Shown: in pieces, positions 46,816 through 58,671 of the stretch
Position numbering within the stretch: position 1 is the first letter of the stretch
Layout: the number at the start of each line of letters is the position of its first letter
The notes under the pieces: model-generated
Database searches by the model: none
Seen by the model: the letters and a program-made list of their open reading frames with translations, nothing else
Told to the model about the DNA's origin: nothing
Program-made: the position numbers and the translations under genes
From: Chelonoidis abingdonii
Taxonomy: Eukaryota; Chordata; Testudines; Testudinidae
Assembly: GCF_003597395.2 (NCBI RefSeq)
Contig: NC_133773.1
Location: 66,587,071 to 66,651,070, forward strand
Length of the DNA: 64,000 nt
Reading direction: 5' to 3'

Positions 46816-47159
46816 ACAACTATACTGTATCTATACTACCTGGTGATTCACTTTTGCCAGCTGCTCATTTAAGGCTGTTTTACATCCCCTTTGCACTATC
46901 AGAGTGGCACAATGGGCCATATCAATCATCATGTTATTTCAAAATTCTGATAAAATAAATAATTAATATCTCAGTGTAGCACATTTTCTTCTGACACATA
47001 TATAGTTACATTTCTGCTCTTAGAAATGCATTAGCTAGATCATTCTCTAAACCAATAAATATTTTACAGGAAAATCTTGCATATGTAACTCTTTTGTCAG
47101 GTAGATAAAGGCATCAAAAATGGCCAGGTTAAATATATAGTGTCCTTCTTGACAGATAG
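46816..47159. other. No gene seen
   Basis: Nothing recognised. Confidence 0.45.
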
Positions 47160-47840
47160 CTAATCTGTCTTGACCCCCCACCAATCCCTTCCAAAACCTG
47201 GGAAAACTAAACACATCTCCCTATGCACCCATTACAGGAAGAATTTCCCCATTCTTGAGCACTCTGAGACTGTGTACAAACAAGGAAATCTTTATTATGG
47301 GAAAAGGAACATAGTCGTAATGTTTGAAAACCCAGCAACAAGACTGTATATGCAAATAGAGTAAGATACATTCTCTTTTCTGGTAACTTTGGCAATAGTC
47401 CATCTAACTACTTTCCCACTCACTGGTGAGATGTCCCACAGGTAACAAATCTCTTGACGACACGATCTTACCTATCCACCAAGTCCCACTGACCAATCTG
47501 GATCAGTGCAGTAGTCCAAGTATGTTTCTTTTTTGCAGGTCTGTCTTCAGTCCCAAGGTTGCTGTTTGTCTGGTCCTGCTTGGTGGAGCCACCAACTAAT
47601 CCAGTTTAGTAATTCAGCTTGATTAAGATGCTAGGTAGGAAGGGCATTCCTAGACTCTACGCAGCTCTGCTGTTATTGTCTGTAATGTTTTTTGCAGCAA
47701 GGTCCTTAGTTATCTCACCATGCTTGGAGTTCTTGATCTATGTTGTCTCTTACTGTGAAGTCATCACAGGAAGGAAACCAAGAACACTTCAGATCTTTGA
47801 GCAGAGTCCTGGCTGTGTGGAAATGAGGTAAGAAATCTTT
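47160..47840 (-). mobile_element. Possible LTR-like repeat (minus strand)
   Basis: A minus-strand AATAAA (TTTATT near 47291-47296) followed by moderately GC-rich sequence to about 47860 resembles LTR texture. Ends and target duplication were not found, so this is tentative. Confidence 0.35.
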
Positions 47841-49085
47841 CCCCTCTCTGAGCTCACTATCTCCTGAAATCAAGCTCCTCTATAGTTATGGTGACTCATC
47901 AAGTGTCACTAGAGGAACTGTGGGTAGGTAACCTATGCAAATAAAACTCTCTATGACAACAATTTTTCACCAAAAGAGGGAAAACTTCTGGGAATAGGCT
48001 AGGCAGAATTCAATGTTTATTTTTCAATAATTTTGATGGATAATACTGATGTTTCTTTTTAGCTTTTTTAATTTATATCTGTTTACTTTTCCAGAGTTGT
48101 GAGAAATTATGGGGGTTGGGCGATGTAATTTATTTAATGACCATAGATGTTGAGATTAAAAAAAAAATGAAGATTTTTAATTATTAAAATACAAATTGTC
48201 AACTTCACGTCAAAATATACAAAGCAAATATCCTTAAATGAAACTCTACAGTCTCAAGCAGTATTTTGCTTACTTGTTTATCTGAAAATTGTTTTCAATG
48301 GAAATATTTTTTGTCTATTTGTATGTGTAAGGTGAAATTAACATTTGTCAGCATTTACTGATAAAAATCTAATCCTTTCAAATGTATATATAAATGAAAA
48401 ATATTGAATTCCTCTGCATATATCACATTTAGTAATTTTGACAAATTTTGTAAAAAGAGTAGAAGAATATAAAGAATTCAAGCTGAGTTACTATTTTTGA
48501 AGGAAAGTCTTTACTAAAAAACATCCTGTTTTCAAAGGACACTGTCAATATATATATAAATATGTAAAAAATTCTATGGGAACTGTTTTTACCTAGTATT
48601 GGTACACCCAAGATAATTAGAACTGAAGAAGTGATAGAGAAAATAAAAATCTATTATTTAGTTTGTTTACTTTGTCTCTTGACTAGATTTTCTTGTCGAG
48701 TCAGTTCCCCTTGTTGATTCTGTGGATCTTCATACAACAACAGGGAAAGGGGAATCATTTTTAAAAAAAAAATATTATAAAACTAAGAAAATTGGAAGGT
48801 AGACTGATGGTCAAATCTAATACATGACACTGCTTTCAAACTCCGCTTTTCAAATTGGCTGGATTTTAAATTGATTATGTCCCCTTAAAATGAATGTCTA
48901 CAAGATGGATTCTCCTCTACACTATAGTCCCAATAATTCAAAGGAACTACAATGTCAACTCAGCTAATTGTGCGGAGATTTCCCTGAGTGTCGGGAGAAT
49001 TCCTGATTGGTGTCAATCTAAGGTAATCTCTTTATAGCACTTTCTTTACAGTTTTTGGCATAAGATGTGTGGTGATATTACATCA
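47841..49085. other. No gene seen; AT-rich
   Basis: Long A/T tracts (48160, 48762) and no recognised repeat. Confidence 0.45.
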
Positions 49086-49108
49086 CTCTCTCTCTCTCTC
49101 TCTCTCTC
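49086..49108. repeat. (TC)n microsatellite
   Basis: About eleven TC units. Confidence 0.9.
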
Positions 49109-49151
49109 CCTTGTCTCCTTGGGGGAATAGCTATTCTTCAGTAGCTGTCTT

Positions 49152-49303
49152 TGTGGACACTCTTATTCTGCATTAAAAGTACCTTTTGTGTGGTTTAGCT
49201 TAATCTACTTGAAAGTTAAAGCACAATAGCTAGTCTGCATTTCCAAAGTGGATTAAGCTAAACCTTGCAAAGGCACTTTTAGTGTGGAAGAAGAGTGTCC
49301 ACA
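49152..49303. mobile_element. Hairpin MITE with ~60-bp arms
   Basis: The arms 49152-49211 and 49244-49303 are reverse complements at about 80 percent. TGTGGACACTCTT is outermost and GGTTTAGCTTAATC lies near the loop. Non-coding. Confidence 0.7.
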
Positions 49304-49384
49304 TGGGTGGTTTAAATTCTCACCTTAGCGAAGATCGCAATACCTTTCCCATATAGGTAAGCTCTTAGGTACTTATATGGCCAC

Positions 49385-50100
49385 CTGTGACAAACCCAAC
49401 AGGAGGCAAGAAGGGGCTAAAAAGAGCAGCTTTGGGTTCAGCCAGCCCTACTACATCTATGAAGCATGCTAATCTTGGAGGAAGACACTTAAAAAGGGAG
49501 AAGCTCTGTTCAACAGGCCCCAGTCTGGGGAGATGGACAGACCTGTCATCCTCCTCTCCCAGAGAGGAGCACGACATAGACCCAAGCTTAGGTTGACTAT
49601 GGACACAGAACAGTAAGAGATAGATGGAAGATCTGGGTAAGAGAGAGAAGCTGGAGCCAGTCTTTATTTCTGTTAATTTAGTTTCTTTTCTTTTGTTACC
49701 TTGAGAAGTAAGATGAGGGGCTAGGCCCCAGAAAGGTTTCTGTGGAGAATTAAGAGGCCCCCCCACCTCAATATATAGGATATAGGATATAGGAAGTAGT
49801 CCTAGAAATAAGCAGGCAGTCTGACCAGACAGGCCTTAACCACTTGCCACAAGAGTTCTTGGGCTGGAACCCCTGGGTAGAGGGTAGGTCTTGGTTCCCC
49901 TATAGCCTCACTGGGAAGATTAGTTGGAAGACCACAGACAGAAGGGACCAGAAGGACTATTGGCCCTGGGACTCTTGGGTGAAAACCCTGATTTACCCTA
50001 AAAGGGGCAAGACCAAAACTGACCCAACCAGTGGGCCAAGTTACAAGACAATGGGGAGCAGTTGTGGACTTTGTTGGTGGGATTACAGAGTACAAAACAC
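49385..50100 (+). mobile_element. LTR-like turtle repeat
   Basis: Begins TGTGACAAACCC, as several turtle LTRs do, and has GC-rich, stop-poor sequence on both strands. A short (ATATAGG)n run sits at 49773-49794. The right end could not be fixed. The 133-codon minus frame and the 124-codon plus frame have no retroelement motifs. Confidence 0.4.
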
Positions 50101-50149
50101 TGCAATGCTGCTCCTACTCACAAGGCAGCTCCTGGCTGGTGAATCACTT

Positions 50150-50232
50150 TTCCACATTGTAGTAATTACTGAGTGTCTCACTATCTTTACAAGATTTATC
50201 CTCACAACTCCCCTGTGAAGTAGAGAAGTGGC
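50150..50232 (-). repeat. MIR/L2-like fragment
   Basis: 'tttatcctcacaactcccct' followed by 'gtgaagtagagaag' resembles a MIR or L2 segment. It is short and diverged. Confidence 0.4.
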
Positions 50233-51605
50233 TGCAGAATGACCCTTTGGGACTGTTGGTAGTTAGGCATAAGTTAGAACAGTCCTGAGGTTCCTCTAAT
50301 TTATGCTGGGGGATGAACCAGCCCCTAGCTGGCCCCAGAGTTGAGGAATTACAAAGATGTAAAGCCAACTTTCTCCCCACAAGTCCTATATTTAGTGCAG
50401 CTCAGCCAGGCTCAAGAATCAGGGCCTATATTTTTGCTCAGCCTAACCCAGAAATATGAAAGTTCAAGTTCATTGAAATCACTGTGTATTTGAAAATGCA
50501 GGGTTTTAAAAACTAATTGGCACTTCTAAGCCAGCTTCTATTGGCACCTTTTTTGCTAAAAGTGACACAGGCAGCAGGAGACTTCTGTTTAGGAGTGAGT
50601 AAATAAATCCCCCTATTTGCTACAGTGTTAGTTCAGCATTCAGCAAAATAGTTTTACATTTTAAAAATTAAACAATTCCTGTAGTACTGCATAATAACCC
50701 CTTTCTTCTGACTGCTAAAACAGTAGCACAGCAGGCTGAAACTTTATTAGAGTCTATTAAAATGAGCTCCCATATTGCTGGTGCCACAAATGATACCATT
50801 TTTTAGTAAGATGGCTGCCACCAGCAGCTGTCTCAGAAATACCAATTACAATTTTTAAAACTTTCAGTTTATTCATGGTGACAAGGGCCTCTGATCTTTT
50901 GAACTTTCAGGTGGTAGGACTGAGTCAAATCAGGAGAATGTGCTTTGCCCAATACTTATGCTGTGCATTCAACACAGAGAAGTCAAAAAATATAATGTTC
51001 ACTTATGTTCCATTCTTAACCCACTGTTTGGGGGGCGGGGGGAGAATAGTCTGCAAATTCTGTGTTAGATTCTATTATGAATTTCCTGGCCTTTGTTAGT
51101 TTGTGTTATGCCAGTGATGATATTTACACCAAGCCCAGATTCAGCTTTCCTTGCACTCTGTGATGAAATGTAGAATTGAGCCTATGGACTGTACAGCTTC
51201 AGTAATAACTCCACCTTTAAATAGGATTTTAACCTGTTGCAGCCAAAGGAGATAGCAAGAATATTTCATGTTAATTGTAGAGGAAGATCTGTATTATATT
51301 CCACAAATCAAATACATGGTATTCTATCAAAGTGACAAGTTATCAAGTGTTCTCTATTAAACAGAAACTTAGGATTTGATCAAATGACCGTTGAAATCAG
51401 TTGGAGTTTTTCCATTATTTTCAAAAGGCTTTGGACAAAGTCCATAGGCAGCTTAAAAATATACGCAAAGAACTGGAATGAAATCTAAGTTTCAGTTTGG
51501 GAGAAGTGTTTGTGTGCCTCTTCCAGCTAGCTTGATCCCCATAAACTGAAAGTACTTCTTCAGGAAGGGCCCAGCTTGGATTGGACTCTAGTTTCCCTCT
51601 TTCCT
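50233..51605. other. No gene seen
   Basis: Nothing recognised except a G-run near 51029. Confidence 0.45.
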
Positions 51606-51609
51606 TGCA

Positions 51610-51695
51610 GCCCAATCCTGCAAGATGCTGAACATCACTTGTGATATGCTGAAATCAATGGGGTGACGATGCTCCGCATCTTACAAGATTAGATC
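51610..51695. repeat. Short hairpin repeat
   Basis: 'caatcctgcaagatgctga' and, about 60 bp on, 'gctccgcatcttacaagatt' form an imperfect inverted pair, a common turtle/amniote MITE pattern. Confidence 0.45.
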
Positions 51696-52009
51696 CCTGG
51701 CATCATTTAATTCTCTATTATTTATTGACATAAAAATACAAAAAACTTTAACTGAGATTAACAAGTACAAACATTCTATATTTACTTAAATGCCAAATAA
51801 TAGTAAGAGTCTTGTTCTGTCATCTGGTGTTGTCTTGCACATTTTGGGTCCTTATTCCAAAGAGTAAAGTCTCATATCACACATTTGCTGGAAAAAGCTA
51901 TGAGGAAGGACACTCACATGATTAACTAGCAGGGTTTGAACCTTTAGATCCACCGCACAGACCTCTGTCTCTTGAACTATTGGAATAACTGATAGCAATA
52001 GTAGGTTGT

Positions 52010-52160
52010 TATCCTCTTTGTGGAATGGCTCTAGTGGGCGGTGGCATACTTTGCCAGTGGGCTTCAACAAATATATGCTGACTCAGCATTCTTGGGTTCC
52101 ATTCCAGGCTGTGGAGGGGAATGTGTTATAGTGGGCACAGATTCTTCTGCCCATTCCCCC
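52010..52160. repeat. tRNA-related SINE pieces
   Basis: A B-box-like 'gggttccattccaggc' (52093) follows 'gctgactcagcattctt'. Next comes 'ggggaatgtgttatagtggg', which resembles a second, degraded A-box segment. Tandem or rearranged SINE is likely. Confidence 0.4.
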
Positions 52161-52780
52161 CTAAGGATGACCTCTTCTGTCCCCATCCTGTTCCAGTGCT
52201 GTCTTTATCCCACCACTGGCTCCTCATCCCAGTCCCATTCTGCTCACCTAGCTGGTGTCAGTCTCCCTCCCATGCTATTTATCCTGGACCAGCCATTCCC
52301 ACTTCCCCCTCTTTATTCTCACTTTCCTTGCCCTGGCAGCCCCAGCCCACCCAGCTCCTCAATCTATTATTCTCCCCACCTTGGTCTCCACTCACCAACT
52401 TCCATCCAGACACTCCATCCCCAATGGCTCCCAGTCCCAGACTCACTCCCTGGGCTTCTTACCCTCTCTCAGTGTCTTTGCCCAGTCAGTCACAGTTTTT
52501 TTCCCTGTGCCCCAACTCCTTGTCAGAACTGTTGCCCCTCCCCCCACATATATCTACTACCTCACTGATTCCAAGATCCTTGCCTAGCCAAATTTCAGCT
52601 TCCCCCATATTCCTCACTGTTTCCTCTACCTTGGCTTCTAATCCTAGCCTCCATGCCCAGTTCCAATCTGCACTCTCAGTGCCAGTCTCCATTTCCAGTT
52701 ACTGCCCCTAGGCTCCTTGTTCTAATTTACTTTTCCCCAACCTTTCTTTCTTCACTCTAGTTCTTGTCCCCTCTGCATTT
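52160..52780. repeat. Pyrimidine-rich stretch
   Basis: Strong C/T bias on the plus strand. The overlapping frames of 110-196 codons here (Ser/Pro-rich) reflect the lack of A and G in stop positions and show no domain. Confidence 0.6.
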
Positions 52781-52909
52781 GAATAAGATGACTTCCTCCT
52801 GCACACTGTCTGGGTGCCAGCTGGGGACATTGATGTCACAGGAGAGAGAGGCTTCCTGCTTTCCATTCCAGTGCCCAGCCTTAAATCAGCCCAAGAACAA
52901 GGAGCAGCC

Positions 52910-53470
52910 ATTATAGTTAAAGTCTGGCTTTGCTTCTATAGACCTAGGGTGAAGTGATCATAGTTGCTCTGTGGGGACAGTGCATGTGTACTCCTGTCAC
53001 ATGCAGGAACTATGAACAGATGGACCATGCTCAGTTGCTCTGTAGAGATGGGGCACATGCAGCACGGTCAGCACTAGGAGATATGACACTATTGAGCTTG
53101 CTCAATCTTTGGACAGTTTAGCAGTTAAAATCTAGCAAGTCTCTATTGAGCATGTGTAAAATATTATTTTTTTTCAAAAGCTTATAATTTGTCCAAATAT
53201 GAATAGATTTTCACAGGGATGCCAAGGACATATCCCTCACACCAAGGCTACTCCCATGCCAAATTTCAAGCCCCTGCTCCAAAGAATTGGGACTCTACAG
53301 CTTTCCAAATCAAAGGTTGCCAGAATTTTTTAAACATTGAAATGCAACTTATTTGCACAGCTTAATTCTGAGAAAAGGCTGAAATGTTTTGTGTAAAATT
53401 TTAAAAAAAGGTCAATCTGAAGCAGACACTTGGCATGGAAAATTTCAGCCTGAACAATTAATGTTTGGTA
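52910..53470. repeat. Unidentified repeat-like region
   Basis: The phrase 'agttgctctgtggggacag' recurs as 'agttgctctgtagagatgg' about 70 bp later. 53160-53470 reads like an old interspersed repeat of unknown family. Confidence 0.35.
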
Positions 53471-53477
53471 AAGCTAT

Positions 53478-56035
53478 CATAGAACCATAGCAATGTAGGA
53501 TTGTAAGAAACCTGAGGCAGGAATAACTTAACCTAGGCCATTCCTGACAGGTGTTTTGTCTTGGTCTTAAAAATCTCCAGTGATGGGTATTCCACAACCT
53601 CCCTTGGAAGCCTATTGCAGAGATTAACTACCCTTATAGTTAAAAAGGTTTTCCTAATATCTAACCTAAACCTTCCTTTCTGCAGATTAAGCTCATTACT
53701 CCTTGTCCTACCTTCAGTGGACCTGGAGTACAAGTGAACACCCACTCTTTAGAAAGTCCAGGTCCACCCTCAGTTGTCTTTTTTCAAGACTAAACCTGTC
53801 CAGTTTTTTTAAACCTTTCCACATAGGTCAGGTATTCTAAACTTTCCATCATCATTTTTAGCTGACCTCTGGAATCTCTCCAGTTTAGCCACATCTTTTC
53901 TAAAGACTTGTGCCCAGAATTGTACATAGTACTCAGGCTGAAGTCTCACCATTACATAACTGAGTAGGGGCAATAACCTCCCATTTCTTATCTAAAACTC
54001 TCCTGTTAATATAGCTCCAAAATATTAGCCTTTGTTGCAATTGCATCACATTGTTAACTCATATTCAATTAGTGATCCACTATACCTCACAGATCTTTCA
54101 GAACTACTGCCATCCAACCTATTATTCCAATTTTGTATTTGTGCATTTGATGTTTTTCTTCTTAAGTGTAGAACTTGTGCTTGTCTTTATTGAATTTAAT
54201 CTTGCTGATTTCAGACCAATTCTCCAATTTGTCAAGGTAATTTTTAACTCTAATCCCATCCTCCATGACTTCGAGCCATTCACAAATTTTATAAGCATAC
54301 TCTCCACTCCATTATGCAAGTAATTAGTGAAAATGTTGAATTGTCTCTGTCAAGGTATTATTCCCACTTTGAACTTTAGCGTCCAGAAAGTGGGGACCTG
54401 CATGTACCCTTCTAAGCTTAATTCCTATCTTAGATCTGATAGCGCTGCCACCAACCAGAAATTCCAGGTCTGTACATCCCTGTCTCCCCAAACTCTTCCC
54501 TAAGGACCCAAGACCCAAACCCCTTGGTCTTAAAAAAACAAATAAACCATTCCCCTCCTTTCCCCTCTCCCAGACTTCCCCTCCCTGGGTTACCCTGAGA
54601 GATACAATGATCCAAACTCCTTGGATCCTAAAACAGAGAGGAATTAACCTTTCCCTCCCTCTTTCTCCCCCCACTACTCCCTGGTGAGTTCAGACCCAAT
54701 CCCCTTGAGTTTTACACAAGGAAAAAATCAATCAGGTTCTAAAAAAAGAAAGCTTTTAATTAAAGAAAGAAAAATAAAATTATCTCTGTAAAATCAAGTG
54801 GAAAATGTTTACAGGGTCTTCAGCTTATATAGACAGAGGGATTCCTCCCCCCTAGCCTAAGATACAAGTTACAGCAAACAGAGGTAAAATATTCCTTCCA
54901 GCAAAATACACATTTGCAATAAAGAAAACAACCATAAAGACTAATCCGCCTTCTATCTAGTACTTACTATTTTGAACATGAGGGACTGTTTTAGAAAGAT
55001 TGGAGAAAGATCTGGTTGCACATCTGGCCCCTCTTAGCTCCAAGAGAGATCAAAGAACTAAAAAAAACAGCACAAACAAAGACTTCCCTCCACCAAGATT
55101 TGAAAGTATCTTGCCCCCCGACCCTTTGGGCAGATGTCAGCCAGGTTCACTGAGCTTGTTAACCCTTTACAGGTAAAAGAGACATTAACCCTTAACTATC
55201 TGTTTATGACATCTCAGACACAGAAAAGACCCCTATGGCATCCCACTAGATATTTTCTCGCAGTTTGACAGCAAACCATCAAAAACTGTTCTTTGAGTAA
55301 AGTCTTTCAACCAGTTGTGCACCCACCTTATAGTATTTTCATCTAGACCACATTTCCCTAGTTTGCTTATAAGAATGTCAGGTGGGACTGTTCCACTGTC
55401 CACTAGGTCAGTAACCCTGTCAAAGATGGAAATTAGGTTGGTCTGGCATGATTTGTACTTGACAAATTCATAATTATAACCCTGTGATCCTCTAGGCGGT
55501 CACAAATTAATTGTTTAATAATTGTTTAAAGTGTCTTCCAGGTATTGAAGTTAGGCTGACTGGTCTATAATTCCCTGGGTCCTTCTTCCCCCCACCCCCC
55601 GCTTTAAAAATAGGTACTATATTTGCCCTTCTGCAACCTCTGGGACCTCACACATGCTACATGTGTTCTCAAAGATGATTGGTAATGGTTCTGAGATTGC
55701 TTCTGCTGGTTCTTTAAGTATCCTAGGATGAATTTTATCAGGCCCAGCTGACTTGAACACATTTTACTAATCTAAAGTTCTTTAATCTTTTATTTCCCTG
55801 TTTTGGCTTGCGTTTCTTCTTCACTGCTAATATTAATTGTTCTGTATCTGGTAATCACTGGCCTTTTTAGTGAATACTGAAGCAAAATAGGCATTAAACA
55901 CCTCAGCCTTCTTGATGTTACTTTCCCTGCTAAGTAGACCTACATTTCCCTTCCTCTTTCTCTTGCTTCTAATGTTTTTGAAGTTCTTTTTGATCTTATA
56001 AGCAACTGAAAATGAGGTGTTAGAATCAGAGGAGT
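53478..56035 (-). mobile_element. Long CR1 LINE copy, minus strand, split by an LTR
   Basis: The left edge 'catagaaccatagcaatgta' is a CR1 3' end read backwards. The rest follows CR1 order: 'ctccagtgatgggtattcca', 'ttgtgcccagaattgtacat', and after the LTR 'ctatggcatcccactagat', 'gttggtctggcatgatttg' and 'gtattgaagttaggctgac'. Without the LTR it is about 1.7 kb. It is not translatable and appears old. Confidence 0.8.
54348..55211 (-). mobile_element. Solo LTR in the CR1, TSD TCTC
   Basis: The 864-bp unit starts TGTCAAGG and ends TTTATGACA, with exact TCTC at 54344-54347 and 55212-55215. The CR1 sequence resumes directly after the duplication. On the minus strand a TATATAAGC box (around 54825-54833) precedes an ATTAAA (around 54760), the order expected for U3 then R. 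I recognise it as a turtle ERV LTR family. The internal region is absent. Confidence 0.85.
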
Positions 56036-56450
56036 CAGGCAATTACCAGCCCTGCCTGTAATAAACTGCATATGGGATGTTTGCTGGCAAATACTTGACA
56101 AATCCTCAGGAACCAGGATGCCAAGTATGTCAGAGGTAGTTAGGCTAATTTATGCCTTGCTTCCAGTGGTCACTTATTTGAGATGAGACCCATGTTTAAC
56201 AGACCTTTTGGAAGTTGTGTGCTTTAAGGAAGGATTTAAAAGAAGAGAGAAGGTATATGGGGCAGTCAGTATCCGGTAAAGAGAGTATATAACAAAAGCC
56301 AAAAGTCAGGAGCTCTGCAACCAAGGATGTTTATTCCTTTGCTTCTTGTAAATAACCTGAGCAGAATGGAGGAAGAAGCAGAAGAACTCAATTTTTATTA
56401 TTAGGAAAGGTTATGTGTTTCATACTACTCACATGCATAAATGGGCATAA
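56036..56450. other. No gene seen
   Basis: Nothing recognised. Confidence 0.45.
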
Positions 56451-56451
56451 A

Positions 56452-56577
56452 TGCTGGAACTAGAGGTGCGGGGGGTACTGTGCCCCCTGGCTTGAAGTGG
56501 TTTCCATCATATTCAGCGTTTACAGTTTGATTCAAGGGCTCTCAGCACCCCCATTACACAAATTGTTCCAGCACTCC
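56452..56577. mobile_element. Small MITE with 'tgctggaac' ends
   Basis: 'atgctggaactag' at the left and 'aaattgttccagcac' at the right are inverted ends around 'gaagtggtttccatcatat'. A known type of reptile/bird repeat; non-coding. Confidence 0.6.
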
Positions 56578-57930
56578 TGTAAATAGAGCAAGTCAATACT
56601 GGTCTGTTTATGCAAGATCACCCTGCTTCTTTACACAAGGAAAACTCACTTCTCTGAGGCAAGCATAAGGAAAAAAATTAAGCTTAGACTTTTGAGATTA
56701 GGCATATTACATTTTTGGAGTATTATTACTATTTTATATTTTTAAAAGCTAACAGATTTTTAAAATAATTTTTTTACAGAAAAAGGTTGGGTCCATTATA
56801 CTCCAAAATGTCATGTTGTATATTTTTTAGTAAGAGGACCTAGAAGAGATTCACTCAGAACAGGTTAATTTTAAAACATTTTTCTATAACTTAAATATAT
56901 AAATATAAGTTCCGGAAATTTAAAATAAAAAGACTCCTAGGATGAGTATTTATATATGAGGCCAAACACTGGAGTGAATTTTTATGGTCCACTTATGAAT
57001 CCATGAAAGTAGAGGTTTATAAGTACTGACAAAACCTTAAAGTAGTGTGATCAGTGCTACTATTATACTTCTAGATTTCTTGTATTTCTTTTAAAGCATG
57101 TGAAAATAAATAATACAGATTATGTTGAGAAACTACACAGGAAAGAAGGTACCTTTGACAATACATAATAGGTGTCAGTATACTGCTCAGAATTATCTTT
57201 TTCGTGGTGAGTTTATTCTCCAAGGATTTTCCTCCATCACCAGAAGCTTAAATGTCAGTAATTATTCTGATCACATCAGTCCTCCATATCTCCCTCTCCA
57301 TACCAGTGGAGGTAGCCATGCTATTTTAGAGTTTGGTATAAATCTTGTAGCTAGCTGTGTAAGTTAGAAGCCAAGAGTGAAGATGTGACACAGAGACTGA
57401 GAAGCAGAAATATAATGAAAATGTGCAATTCATGCTACTTTTAGCTACTGCTTGCTTGCTTTTGGTTTGAGAAATATGAACTAATACCCTAAGCCTATAT
57501 GATTAAATGGTTTTAGCAATTTTAGGCAGCTGAAGATACTTCACTAACCCTGCTATTTAAAACCGACAGCTACTCTGGCAATGATATTTCAATGCAGGGC
57601 ATTTTATACTCATTGCCACATATCTGATTTGGAGATGGAAGCCTAAATCGAAACTATAGGTGTAATGTAAAGAGTAAAGTTTTCATCATTAGAGCTGGAC
57701 AATTAATATTTAAAAAACATTTGCAAACATTTGTTTGATTAAAAACATGAAATACTCTGAATAATATTGGAGACCCGTTTTTGTTGTCTTTTGCAAACAT
57801 TTACATGAGCAAAAGTTTATTCAGAAAAAAATTGTGGAAAGAGAGTGCCACAGTTGTTCATGCATACATGAAAACTAAAGTGGATATATTTGTAAAAGTA
57901 TTCATGGCAGAATATACACACAGAGTGACA
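56578..57930. other. No gene seen
   Basis: AT-rich. Frames are under 85 codons. Confidence 0.45.
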
Positions 57931-57939
57931 CACTTTAAG

Positions 57940-58375
57940 AAAGATGTGAATAATTTGGACAGAGTCCAGAAGAGAGCTACAAAATGATAAAAGGTTTATA
58001 AAACCCAACCTATGAGGAAATGTTAAAAAACCTGGGTATGTTTAGTTTTGAAAAAAGAAAACTAAACTGCTCTAAAAAGGATGGTGATCAATTATTCTCC
58101 ATGTCCACTGAAAGTAGAACTAGAAGAAATGGGCTTAATCTGCAGCAAGGGAGATTTAGGTTAGTTATTAGGAAAAACTTATAGGGATACTTAAATTCTG
58201 TAACAGGATTCCAAGGGAGATTGTGGAATCCCCATCACTGGAGCTTTTTAAGACGTTAAACAAACACCTGTCAGAGATGGTCCAAGTATACTTAGTCCTG
58301 CCTCACGCAGAAGGCTGGACTAGATAACCTCTCGAGGTTCCTTCCAAACCTATATTTTTATGTTTCTATAATCTG
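57940..58375 (+). mobile_element. CR1 LINE 3' end, plus strand
   Basis: 'ggacagagtccagaagagag' (57958), 'aagggagatttaggttag' (58148), 'ggctggactagataacctc' (58313) and a terminal 'tatgtttctataatctg' follow the order of a CR1 3' end. Non-coding. Confidence 0.75.
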
Positions 58376-58381
58376 TATGCA

Positions 58382-58615
58382 AGGCTGTCCCTACCCATAT
58401 GCAAAGTACACAGCTGCATAGGGCACCAGGAAACTTGGGGCACCACATTTCCTGGTGCCCTGCGCAAGTGCATGCTACTCTAGCCCCTGCTCCACCTCTT
58501 CCCCATGGCCTCCGCCCCTGCTCCACTCCAGCCTTGCCACTTCCTGCCCCTGCTCTGCGCCAGCCCCACCCCCACTCCATCCCTTCCCCAAGCCCCGGCC
58601 CCTGCTTCAAAACCC
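58382..58615. repeat. C-rich repeat with 13-bp perfect hairpin
   Basis: GGGCACCAGGAAA (58421-58433) and TTTCCTGGTGCCC (58448-58460) are perfect inverted arms, followed by a CCCCTGCTCC-type C-rich tract to 58615. A turtle-type interspersed repeat; family not identified. Confidence 0.5.
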
Positions 58616-58671
58616 ACTGATGATAGGCATAAGGCTTTTTATTCAAAATGTTTCCATTTGGGGGCAACATA
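58616..58671 (+). repeat. 56-bp direct repeat, copy 1
   Basis: Identical over 56 bp to 61085-61140 (ACTGATGATAGGCATAAGG at its left edge). The flanks of the two copies are unrelated. Confidence 0.95.

Noticed and set aside
52041..52711. Ser/Pro-rich frames of 110-196 codons
   Set aside because: Three overlapping frames are open together because the DNA is pyrimidine-rich. No domain or splice context.
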